Assembly: GCA_037693485.1 (NCBI GenBank)
Contig: CM075344.1
Location: forward strand, 100,181,001 to 100,245,000
DNA length: 64,000 bases
DNA from: Kitagawia praeruptora
Taxonomy: Eukaryota; Streptophyta; Magnoliopsida; Apiales; Apiaceae
Direction of reading: 5' to 3'
Shown here: positions 22,666 through 32,681 of the stretch, one piece after another
How the letters are laid out: each line of letters opens with the position of its first letter
How positions within the stretch are numbered: position 1 is the stretch's first letter
Translations under genes and position numbers: made by a program
The notes under the pieces: generated by a model
What the model was told of the DNA's origin: nothing
Database searches by the model: none
What the model saw: the letters and a program-made list of their open reading frames with translations, nothing else

Positions 22666-23521
22666 CCTCAATGGAAAGAAAGCTAAGACCAGCCTCAATG
22701 AGATTCTTTTCATTCAGAAAAGTTTTATAGTGTGTACGGCCGTCGTCAGTAAGAAGCTTATCTCGATCCCATAATTCTGAGTCACTAAGATCACACACGA
22801 AATATGAACTATCTTCCACGGATCCAAATCTCTTCACAAAGAAGTTGCCCCAGTCACCACCTTTCCACTCAAGAACTACAAACTCCTTTTCCCAGAAATG
22901 CTATGAATCTGGAAAGGAGAAGGGATTCACTATGTGTGGAAGTTTAGCTCGGTGCTGAAGGCTAACCCATCCTTTCTTGGAGTCGGAAGAGTTTCTGGCC
23001 CCGAAGATACTTCGAAACATTGTAGTAGTCGGAAGAATCTCCAATTGGCGACACCTTATTAAGAAAATAGATATGTACCTCCAAGCGTTGGGATACAACT
23101 GACAGGGGTGGATTTGATACTCCGCCAGCAATCTAATGATAAAATTATCAACCGGGAATCTGAACCCAGCATCTAAGGCACCCCAGTGAATGCAAATCCT
23201 TTCAGGATGCCAGTTGCATGTTCTATCTGATGGGTTTGGAAGACGAACCTTAATGGCACTTGGAAAGTGGTATGTCTCCCTTATTTCTTGGGCATCTCGT
23301 TCCGACAACTTACTCGGACTGTTAAAAGAATCTAAGCTGGCACAGTTTGGGAATGCTTCCCTCATAATGTTTAGAAGATCTAGCAAGGATTCAAATCTAT
23401 GTTCAACATATGAAGGAGGTTTGATTTGTTCTTTACCTTTGGTGGTCCTCATTTTACTTCTCTTCACCATAGCTTCCATCATGGAGACAGGGGGAGCCAT
23501 TGGGCGATCACCATCCGACAT

Positions 23522-23597
23522 CTTGATCTTGAAGCTGAAACTTGATCTTGAAGCTGAAACTTGATCTTGAAGCTTGAACTTGATCTTGCAACTTGAA
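23522..23597 (-). repeat. Four 19-bp repeats in the leader of the antisense gene
   Basis: CTTGATCTTGAAGCTGAAA (plus strand) is repeated four times head to tail, with the last two copies diverging. The array abuts the start codon of the antisense gene, so it lies in its 5' leader. Confidence 0.85.
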
Positions 23598-23667
23598 GGC
23601 TAGAGAACTTAAGAATTTGAAAGCTTTGAAATGAAGAAGTGAAGTGAAATGAAGGTTGCTCCTCCTC

Positions 23668-23674
23668 TTTTATA
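23668..23674 (-). promoter_or_regulatory. TATA box of the antisense Tat gene
   Basis: TATAAAA followed by GAGGAGGAGC on the minus strand, about 150 bases upstream of the start codon. This suggests the antisense gene has its own promoter inside the element. Confidence 0.55.
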
Positions 23675-24105
23675 GAAAAAGCATGACCTGCTACATCAGG
23701 TTGAACTTCAGCTTGGTTCGCGTTTACAGGTCATCTATCGTTTAAAGATAAAAAAAGGGACAGAAATTATCCGCGATATACGGAAAGAATCGTTATAATT
23801 CATATATGCCAGAGAAGAAATAGCTGATATATTTGCTGAACGGATGATTGCGCTTATGAAGTTAAATAACAAGTTCAGCCTTAAGCACAATATTAACAAT
23901 GCTAATCATAAATTAAGGAGTAATATCGTTAGACGTCACGAATGACCAAACTGATGACTTGAGATCAAGATCAAGGTTCTTGTTCCTTGAAGACAACGAA
24001 GTCACGAATGACCAAAATAGTGACTTGAGATCAAGATCAAGATTCGTTATCTTTTAGACCACGGATGATTTTCAGGTCCGGGCATTTTAGCCAACCACGA
24101 AGTGG

Positions 24106-24300
24106 CCGACCACCACCCCGAGGGAGCAGCAGCCGACCACCACCCCGAGGGAGCAGCAGCCGACCACCACCTCGAGAGGAGCTCCGGCCGACCACCCCAC
24201 GGCCGATCACCACACGGCCGATCACCATGGTTTCGAACCCTCTGGCCGATCATGAGCCAGCCGACCATGAGCTAGCCCATGATCCGGCCGATCACGGGTT
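24106..24300 (+). repeat. GC-rich 27-bp minisatellite in the Tat 3' region
   Basis: Three near-exact 27-bp units beginning CCGACCACCACCCCGAGGG, then degenerate units of CCGATCACC type. The short Pro/Arg- or Gly-rich open frames here are by-products of the repeat. Confidence 0.85.
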
Positions 24301-24373
24301 AGTTCGTGGTCCTAGAACTTGAATTTTTCAGTGAACTTCGGATGATTTTCAGTGCTAAAACGAGGTCAATGTT

Positions 24374-24620
24374 AGCACAGATTAGTGCCAATTAGCACCG
24401 TTTAGTGCTGTTTAAGCACTGTTTAGTGCCTGTTAGCACGGATTAGTGTCGATTAGCACAGATTAATGCCATTTAAGCACGGATTAGTGACAATTAGCAC
24501 TGTTTAGCGCTGATTAGTGCCGTTTTATGCCGTTTGACATCGTTTAACATTGTTTAAATGATGTTTAAGGCTAATTAGCGCTGTGTAGTGCCGTTTAACA
24601 CCGGTTAGTGTCGTTCAACA
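24374..24620 (+). repeat. About 20-bp repeats built on GTGC...GCAC, Tat 3' region
   Basis: Units of about 20 bases alternate TTAGTGC and TTAGCAC, so most units contain a small inverted repeat (for example AGTGCT then AGCACT). Copies are clear to about 24500 and then decay. Non-coding; it continues to the purine tract. Bases 23675-24105 hold nothing I recognise. Confidence 0.75.
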
Positions 24621-24759
24621 TCGTCGTAAATGCGTCGGTCGCTCCACGCTTTATATTAAGATGATATTGTTGAAAATACTCACGTAAAAGCAATGAAGCC
24701 TGACCCAAGTCTCGGATAAGGCATTTATAACTTCAAGGAAAACCTGATCAGTTTTCCTA

Positions 24760-24775
24760 GAAGTTGGGGGGCAAA
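24760..24775 (+). promoter_or_regulatory. Polypurine tract of Tat copy 1
   Basis: GAAGTTGGGGGGCAAA lies directly before the 3' LTR and is the expected plus-strand primer. Confidence 0.8.
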
Positions 24776-25270
24776 TGATATGGGCTAAAAGTAAGCCCTA
24801 GAGACACATTTAATGTGGCATTAATTAGACCTCGAATAGTTCAAATGTGGGGCCCACCAGATGGGCCCGAACCCCATTTATAATATTAATTTCGTAATTA
24901 ATATTAAGGGTAATAAACAGCTCAGCAAATAAGAGTCAAACAAGGATATTACTCTTGCCTGACTTAGCCTCCAAGATACATATTTCAACATGGAAACTGA
25001 TTCCTACAAGGAATAGATCTAGAACCTTCCTCAAGGAAGACTTATACACCAAGTCTCTGACTCCTACCATAATTTTAGGGCTTCTCAGCCTATATAAAGG
25101 GTCTAACCCCTCATCTCAGAACTACGTCTTGGGTTGATTCTCAATAACGAGATACGTAGGCACTCTGTGAGGACCGATCAGTCTCGTAACACGAAAACAG
25201 CCATTAAAGCTCGAAGCTCAATCACCCTAGCATTAATTACAAATCGTAACCTGGTTTTTATTCCACAACA
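24776..25270 (+). repeat. 3' LTR of Tat copy 1
   Basis: 495 bases, about 98.6% identical to the 5' LTR, followed by the duplicated CTTCT. TATATAAAG is at 25091. Confidence 0.95.
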
Positions 25271-25275
25271 CTTCT

Positions 25276-26328
25276 ATTGAAAATGAATCAGAAGAGTCTG
25301 AAAACAAGGTACCCCTAACTACCTATGCTTATAATACTGATAATATATCTGAATTGAGAATTTATCTTAAGGCATTACATATCAGTTATAGGGATCAGAC
25401 TTTAGAGAATGAGAGAATTAAAATTGAGAATTCTGAACTTAAAGAGAGAAATAAAATTGTTGAAGAAAAACTTGAAAACATGCAACAAGTTCAGAAAGAA
25501 AGAGATGATGCTGTTTATCTAGAATAGGAGTTGCTAGGCAGATATAAGCAACTAGAATCTGAATTGGAGAAGGCAAATCACATAATTAAAACTTGGACTG
25601 ATTCTGGAAAGGACACTAATGAGATTTTTCAGTCAGACACAGTTGGTTTAGGTTACTGTGAGGGAGATGAACTTAGGTTTCAAAATCAAGTCAAAATTAG
25701 AACTCATCTTCCTACTACAAAATTTGTTAATGGAGTAAATGAACCTAAGTCTGAAGCTGAAAAAGGAACTGTTAAGAAAGAACCAGTAAAAACTAGTGTT
25801 AAACAAGTTAATATTGGTTTAATGACAGATAAACAACTTAAGCATAGGATTAAGGAGTTAAAATCTGTTAAGAAACAGAAAGTGTCTAGAAAGAACAGAA
25901 ATGGTAAAGTAGGCATTTCTCAAGGTAATTATCCAATGCTTGCTACTTTTGCTCCAAGAAAGACATGTCATAACTGTGGTAGCACTAACCATCTTGCTAG
26001 CTTTTGCAGGAAGAATAAAAATATTAATTCTTTACCTTCAAAGTCTGAAGTAAAGAAAGATAATGTTAGAGCTAGACCACAGACTTTATGCAAATATTGT
26101 GGAAGTACTTGGCATTCTATTTATACTTGCAGGGATTATCATGCTATTTATCATAATTACTATGAACTTAAACCCAATTTGAAATGGGTTAAGGTTAATT
26201 CTGCAAGTGTAAACTCTGAAAGTGTTAGCTTAAACTCTGATAATGTGAATTCCGCTGTAAAAGCTAACAAAGTGAAGAAAGCTAAAGGATCCAAGCAAGT
26301 CTGGATCCTTAAACCTGACCTTCAATAA
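25276..26328 (+). pseudogene. SIRE-like gag, C-terminal part
   Basis: It resumes in frame after the Tat element. A long coiled coil (YLKALHISYRDQTLENERIK onward) carries a TAG at 25525. Lys-rich linkers follow, then two CCHC knuckles: CHNCGSTNHLASFC near 25968 and CKYCGSTWHSIYTC near 26090. The C-terminus has a Ser/Asn-rich stretch made partly of the AAACTCTG word and ends WILKPDLQ before TAA. It binds RNA in a working element. The end is separated by ten bases from pol, which is in the +1 frame. Confidence 0.9.
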
Positions 26329-26338
26329 ATGTTTGTGA

Positions 26339-29300
26339 TTGCAGGGCACCAGGGAGAGTACCCTAGTCGTGGACAGTGGATGTTCAGGACACATGATTGG
26401 AAATAAAGTCCTGCTATCAGAGTATGTGGAGAAGGCTGGCCCAAAAGTTTCCTATGGAGATGGCAACGTAGGACATACTCTGGGATATGGCAATATCAAT
26501 CTTGGAAGTGTCATCATCACAAATGTAGCTCTGGTTCCTAGACTCAAGCATGATCTGCTATCTGTGAGTCAAATCTGTGACAGAGGATATCATGTAGATT
26601 TTCAGCATGAATATTGTGAAATCATCAGTAAATCTACAGGGAAAGTTGTTCTAGTTGCAAATAGGCACAATAATATTTATGAAATAAAGTTGTCAACAAA
26701 CTCTGATGGCAAAGCAGTGTGCCTGTCAACAAGAATGTCCAGTGAAGAGAGTTGGAAGTGGCATAAGAAACTCTCTCATTTGAATCTAGACAACATCAAT
26801 GAGTTGATTAGAAAGAATCTTGTTAGAGGACTCCCAAAATCTTTATTAAATGTTGATGGCCTGTGTGATTCTTGTCAAAAGGCCAAACAAAGGAAGTCAT
26901 CTTTCAAGAGCAAGTCTGAATCTTCAATTATCGATCCTTATCACCTTCTACATGTTGATCTCTTTGGACCATTGAATGTAATGTCAATTGGAAGAAATAA
27001 ATATGCTTTAGTCATTGTTGATGAACACACCAGATATACATGGGTGTATTTTCTAGCAAAGCATGATGAAACTGCATTAACTCTGATGGAGCATGTAAAA
27101 CTGCTGGACAAAGGATCAAAACACAAAGTCAAAATAATTAGGAGTGATAATGGAACTGAATTCAGAAATGCAACAATGGAAGAATTTTGCAAGAACAGAG
27201 GAGTGAAGCAAGAGTTTTCTGCACCTGGTACACCACAGTAAAATGGTGTAGTTGAAAGAAAGAACAGAACCTTGATAGAAGTTGCCAGAACTATTCTTGA
27301 TGAAGCAAAATTGCCAACCTATTTCTGGGCAGAAGTTGTTCAAACTGCTTGTTTTACTCAGAGTGCTACTCTGATCAACAAGCATGGAAAAACACCATAC
27401 GAGATGGTGAGGGAAAAGAAGCCAAACCTAAAATATTTTCATATTTTTGGGTGCAAGTGTTTTGTGCTGAAAACTCATCCTGAACAGTTGACAAAATTTG
27501 ATCTAAAAGCTGATGAAGGAATTTTTGTTGGCTATCCACTGTCAACTAAGGCATTCAGAGTTTATAATCTGAGAACCAAGGTGATCATGGAGTCAATACA
27601 TGTATCATTTGATGACAAGAAAATAACTGGACTTGAAGATGTAGATGAACATGATCAACTGCACTTTGAAAATGAAGACTTAAACTCTGATGAAGTAAAC
27701 TCTGATGATGCTGAACTGACAAACTCTGTTGAGCTAAACTCTGAACCTCTACTGGTAAACACTGAAGAAACTTCTTAGCCACATTCAAGGGGAGAACCAG
27801 TTGAGGGGGAGCATGAAAAATCACTTCAAAGTGATGACTCAAATTCTGAAAGTGAGTCAGCTGAAAAATCTGGATCAAACTCTGATGACTTAAACTCTGA
27901 AAGTCCAAAATCTGGTAGTTCAAACTCTGAGCAGTCAAATTCAGGGGGAGCCTCATAGAATGAAGAAAGACAACAAGAAAATCAGGAGAACATGGATCGA
28001 GGGGGAGGATCAAACACTGAGAGGAGTCATTTGCCTTCAGCAAGGAAATGGACAAAATCTCACACACCTAATTTGATTATTGGTGATCCAGATGCAAGAG
28101 TAAGTACAAGGAGTGCAACAACAAATGAATGTCTGTTTCATGCTTTCTTGTCACAATTTGAACCAAAGAAAGTAGAAGAAGCTCTTCAAGATGCTGACTG
28201 GATAACAACAATGTAGGAGGAGTTAAATGAATTTGAGAGAAATGAAGTTTGGACCCTTGTACAAAGACCAAAGAATAGATCTATTGTTGGTACTAAATGG
28301 GTTTTCTGGAATAAAACTGACAGTGAGGGGGTTGTTACAAGAAACAAGGCCAGACTTGTGGCAAAAGGCTATTCACAGCAGGAAGGAATAGACTATGATG
28401 AAACTTTTGCTCCAGTTGCAAGATTGGAGGCAATAAGGATGTTTCTAGCATATGCCTCTCATAAGAAATTCAAGGTATTCCAGATGGATGTGAAAAGTGT
28501 CTTTCTGAATGGGAAACTTGAAGAAAAAGTGTTTGTTGAACAACCACCAGGATTTGTGGACCCCAAATATCCATATTATGTCTACAGGCTTGATAAGGCA
28601 CTCTATGGACTTAAGCAGGCACCAAGAGCATGGTATGAAACTCTAGCTCAATTTCTACTAGAAAGTGGGTTTCACAGAGGTACAATTGATAAAACCCTGT
28701 TCTACTTTAAATCTGGTAATGACTTGCTTTTGGTTCAAATATATGTTGATGACATAATTTTTGGGTCTACTAATGATAAACTCTGTACAAAGTTTGCCAA
28801 TCTAATGCAGTCCAGGTATCAAATGAGTATGATGGGAGAGCTTAGTTATTTTCTAGGCCTACAGGTGAAGCAAACAGATGATGGGATTTTCATAAATCAA
28901 GCAAAATATACCAGAAATCTTCTCAAGAAATTTGGTATGCTTGACTGCTCATCTTCATCAACTCCCATGGCAACAGCAACAAAGTTGGACAACGATACAG
29001 GGGCTTCAGTAGATATGACAAACTATAGAGGCATGATAGGGTCTCTTCTTTATCTGACAACAAGTAGGCCTGATATCATGTATGCAACCTGTCTCTGTGC
29101 AAGGTTTCAGGCGGACCCCAGAGAACCACATCTCATAACTGTGAAAAGAATATTTAAATATCTCAAGGGCACCATTACTTTAGGTCTGTGATATCCCAGA
29201 GAATCAGATTTCAAGCTACTTGGTTACTCTGATGCAGACTTTGCATGCTGTAAGATAGACAGAAAAAGCACAAGTGGAAGTTGTCAATTTCTGGGTGATA

Positions 29301-29641
29301 GGCTTGTTTCTTGGTACAGCAAGAAACAGAAATCAATTTCTACATCTACAGCTGAGGCAGAGTATATTGCAGCTGGTAGCTGTTGTGCATAGATTCTATG
29401 GATGAAGAATCATTTGCTGGATTATGGATTGAGGTACAATAAGATTCCTATTTACTGTGATAATCAAAGTGCTATTGCTATGACAGGTAATCCAGTACAG
29501 CATTCAATGATCAAGCACATCAGCATAAGGTATCACTTTATCAGAGAACATGTAGAGGAAGGAAACATTGAGCTTCATTTTTTGTCTACAGACCAACAGC
29601 TAGCAGATATCTTCACCAAGCCATTGAGTGAAAATATATAA
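26339..29641 (+). pseudogene. SIRE-like pol: protease, integrase, RT, RNase H
   Basis: One frame runs throughout, with no indel until the very end. It opens directly after a TGA and has no obvious ATG. Protease is LVVDSGCSGHM. The integrase zinc region is WHKKLSHLN...CDSCQKAK; the core shows VDLFGP, RSDNGTEF and VERKN. An acidic linker full of NSD/NSE follows. RT has FAPVARLEAI, GLKQAPRAWYE and an intact YVDD. RNase H has YCDNQSAI and ADIFTKPL. Stops: TAA 27239 (in the TPQQNG motif), TAG 27776, TAG 27956, TAG 28214, TGA 29189 and TAG 29390. A frameshift at the terminal TAA (29639) hides the last codons. The decay is almost entirely by point mutation. Confidence 0.93.
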
Positions 29642-30050
29642 CAAGGCTGGTAAATGAACTTGGAATGGTCTCTGGTTTTGACTAGAGATATTGGTGAGAC
29701 TCAAAATTTTACTTGTGTAATGCATTACTTATGTTTCTGTGATGTGTTAACTGCTTTGTGAACTCTGTTTTTAAACTCTGCTATGCAAACTCTGTTCATA
29801 CACAGTTAAACTCTGTTAGCATGTTCTGTCGGTCAGACACTGTTAACATGTTGAATAAACACTGATAAACTCTGAAAATGTTATTGTCTGATATGAACAC
29901 CGATGAAGAAAATTGTATGAAGCATGATTCTCAGTTATTAATCATGAATCTTTCTAAGTTATTTGTGATCTAATCTTAGACTGTGCAGACAATTAACACA
30001 ACCATGATACTGTTTCATATTTATAGCATCTCTTAGTTTATCTATCCTAA
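29642..30050 (+). other. SIRE spacer after pol, first part
   Basis: Non-coding. It holds four exact AAACTCTG words in about 100 bases (29773, 29787, 29808, 29867). It is interrupted at 30050 by a solo LTR. Confidence 0.7.
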
Positions 30051-31435
30051 TGTAACAGCCCGACTTTTCGGACTATTAATTCTAAATCGAAAACTAAAAC
30101 AAATTACAATTTATTAAACCAAAAGTCAATTACAAAGGTACTTATTACAATAGCGTAGCTAACAATGACGGTCTACTTCGAACCTAAGATCCTTGAACTC
30201 CAATACTATCCACTCGATCTTATACGGAACCTGAAAATATTAAAAGAATGAGCTACGAAGCCCAGCAAGCAACTAACGTCTGACGGCTCAAAATAAAATT
30301 TTTATATTTTTCAAAAACACGATTTTCACATGTAGCACATAACATCTATCACACAGTTTCACACAACATACTCGATAACAATTACGACAAAAATTCACAC
30401 AATACATTCTATAACAAATATCAAATCGATGTACACCAGATTATCAATAACTCACATAATCTAAATTCTGAATCGAACAAACAAATCTTAACATCAACTT
30501 CTTATTTTAATTCCCACAGTTCTAACTTGGTCACACTATGCCAGTGTCACGGCTTCTATAATTCGATGATTCGATGGGGGATAGTTTACGTCCCTCGTTT
30601 AGTCTTACTCAACAAGTTATCTATGTGTTCCGGAACGTGCGTAAACTAGTTCTATGATTCGATATGTCACACTATCCAGTGACCGGATTCTATGATTCGA
30701 TTCGCAACTAAAACTGGGGAATCAAAACAAAGTTTTTATCTTATCAATCACATATCAATATCATATTTTCGATAACTAAAACAAATATCTAACATGTAAT
30801 CAAATAATATAAAACATGTTTCAAATTAATACGGAGCAACGAATAGTTACTTACCACTATACGGAGCAACAGATAATTACTTACACAAATATTCAAGATA
30901 ATGTAATCAAATAATATAAAGCAGGTTTCACATAATCACGCGAATCAAGAATTCACATAATCACATAAGAACACATGTAGCAACCCCTCAGAAGCAACAC
31001 CTCTAAAATCTTGAAAGACTCCATGATTACAATTCTGATCAGATCTGTATTTTGACTTTTTGACCCTCTAAATGACGTTTTCTTGGAAAACGAAAAGAAT
31101 GAAAGTTGTAGAACACGAAAAGGCCTTTCCGAAAAGTCTAGAATCACTGAATTCTAACTTACGATGAATTTTCTACGAATTTTACAAGACTGCTGAATTG
31201 TATGAAGAATAGACCTACGAATTTTGTTAAAAAAAAGGAGGAAGAAGTATAAGATGTATTTATAATGTTACAAAACCCTATGTCCAAACCTACAAGTTAT
31301 CTGTATTCAAATCCGATCCGTATTTTAGGCCCAATTAAGCTAAACCAATTTTAAATCCTATTTATTATCTAATTTTAATCCTTTTTATTCTCTTATTCTT
31401 TATTAATATTATTCTAAAAATTACGGGATATTACA
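30051..31435 (-). mobile_element. Solo Gypsy-type LTR in the SIRE spacer
   Basis: TG...CA ends (plus strand TGTAACAGCC...GATATTACA), 1385 bases, flanked by CCTAA on both sides. On the minus strand it starts TGTAATATCCCG, the usual Tekay/Del style. There is no internal region, so it is what remains after recombination between two LTRs. It contains two copies of an ATACGGAGCAAC phrase near 30830-30880 and paired CACT...AGTG hairpins near 30533 and 30670. No gene. Confidence 0.92.
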
Positions 31436-31440
31436 CCTAA

Positions 31441-32652
31441 ACTCTAAGTCTGTTAATACTGTGTGCATTGCCTCTCATGATTAACTTCTGATGTTGATGA
31501 CTTCTAAACTTTGTTAGTTAAACTCTGGTTAGATGTTATAATCAGTAAACTCCCGAAGAAGTTGTATATAGGATGCTAGAATTTCTTTCTGATTATGTTT
31601 TATCTAGGAAGAACCAGGAACTTGCTGGTAATAGTAAGGGCTAAAATTCTCTAATTTTTGTGACTAATCAAAGATCAGGAAGAACCAGGAACTTATCACA
31701 AGATAAGGGCTAAAATTCTCTAATTTTTGGTGACTAGTCAAAGACTAGGATGACCCAAGAACTTATCAAAAGATAAGGGCAAAATTCTAGGATTTTTGGT
31801 GACTGGTCAGAGATTAGGAAGACCCAGGAACTTGTCAAAATGATAAGGGCTAAAATTATAGGATTTTTGGTAACTAGTTACAACTTCTGTTTATAAAAAA
31901 AAAACAACTCTGCATTTATTTTTTCTGTAAATTTTTATTTAGCAGGGGGTATAAGTTAGTTCGGAGTTTCTGTATTTTGTTAACTACAGAGTTTAGCATT
32001 CATCATACATTCAGTGTTTACTATGAGAGTTTGTGCATCCAGTGTTTCCTGATTTATTTTTATTGATTTTATGAAATATTAGATGCTCTAAAAATTGGAT
32101 TAGTAAACTCTGCTATACACACACATATATTCACACCTGTGCAGTTTTTGAAAAGGATTACAGTAATGAAGTTGGAGAATTGACAAACACTGATGGATTT
32201 TGTCTAATACTCTAAGGTATATTTTATTTCAGATGATTTCAAACTTGGGGTAAAAAGAGTTTTGACAGCTGTTAATTAGAATAGGACTGTTAAAGTGTGT
32301 CAGTACTGGGAGAGAGAAAGTAGCAGTAATTAGTGTTATATTTACTGAGCATGCAAAGCTATTCCGCTAATTTTGTGCCACGTGTCCCACTCACACAATT
32401 CTCTAGGATCGTGTCCCACTCACACATGGTAACTCGTTGCGTGCTTCAATATTAAAATGTTTGGGTTTAATTTTTAATTACATATCTAATCATTTTACTT
32501 ACACGATTCATATTCACTCATACACTTTCACACCCACTTACAATTACTTTTTACACAACCACTCAGTTATTTTGTATTTTTCACTTGGGCATTTTAGCAA
32601 ACACCTTTCATACACATCACTTTCTTTCTTATTTTCTTCTCAAATCGTTCTA
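31441..32652 (+). other. SIRE spacer after pol, second part
   Basis: Non-coding apart from the hairpin array. It carries more AAACTCTG/CAGAGTTT words (31520, 31987, 32105) and a TC-rich leader just before the accessory reading frame. No host gene or promoter is evident. Confidence 0.6.
31605..31885 (+). repeat. Four 70-bp repeats, each with two hairpins, in the SIRE spacer
   Basis: The units share AGGAAGAACCAGGAACTT, then a hairpin (arms at 31621/31633, 31692/31702, 31762/31772 and 31831/31842), then GGGCTAAAATT, and a palindrome near TGACTAGTCA. Arm sequences differ between units but mostly keep pairing, so the structure rather than the sequence seems to be held. Confidence 0.85.
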
Positions 32653-32681
32653 ATGGCCACCAAACCTTTTTCTACTCTTGG
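32653..32681 (+). pseudogene. Start of the SIRE accessory reading frame (split)
   Basis: ATG followed by codons for MATKPFSTL, cut after 29 bases by the giant-LTR element. The frame resumes exactly at 57811 once one copy of the duplicated CTTGG is discounted. Confidence 0.8.

Larger units (their letters stand above)
21409..23521 (-). pseudogene. Antisense accessory gene of the Tat element, with two introns
   Basis: On the minus strand a protein frame starts MSDGDRPMAPP at 23521. Exon 1 (to 22666) resembles the 'putative gypsy-type transposon' family (PF04195-like): FPVDNFIIRLLAEYQIHPCQL then NAWRYISIFLIRC. One TAG at 22903-22901 interrupts it. Two GT-AG introns of 72 and 86 bases join exon 2 (22593-22256, basic) and exon 3 (from 22169, coiled coil about DENISLKNDSARFKEEIEDL, then Ser-rich). 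A frameshift near 21600 separates a very acidic, Glu/Ser-rich tail that ends in TAG at 21409. Antisense genes near the 3' LTR are known in Tat elements; the function is unknown. The frame and splice phases fit exactly, so the intron model is strong although untested. Confidence 0.8.
6533..25270 (+). mobile_element. Tat-lineage Gypsy element (copy 1) with antisense accessory gene
   Basis: Two 495-base LTRs (TGATATGGG...CACAACA) are flanked by CTTCT (6528-6532 and 25271-25275). Without the Copia nested in it the element is about 10.5 kb. It has a TGGCGCCGTCTGTGGG primer site and one continuous sense frame for Gag, protease, RT, RNase H, a second RNase H and integrase. An intron-bearing antisense gene follows, then minisatellites and a purine tract. 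Dual RNase H and an antisense 3' gene are known traits of Tat elements (Grande-, Retand- and Ogre-related). Seven differences between the LTRs give about 98.6% identity. Four in-frame stops and a changed RT active site make it inactive. Confidence 0.93.
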
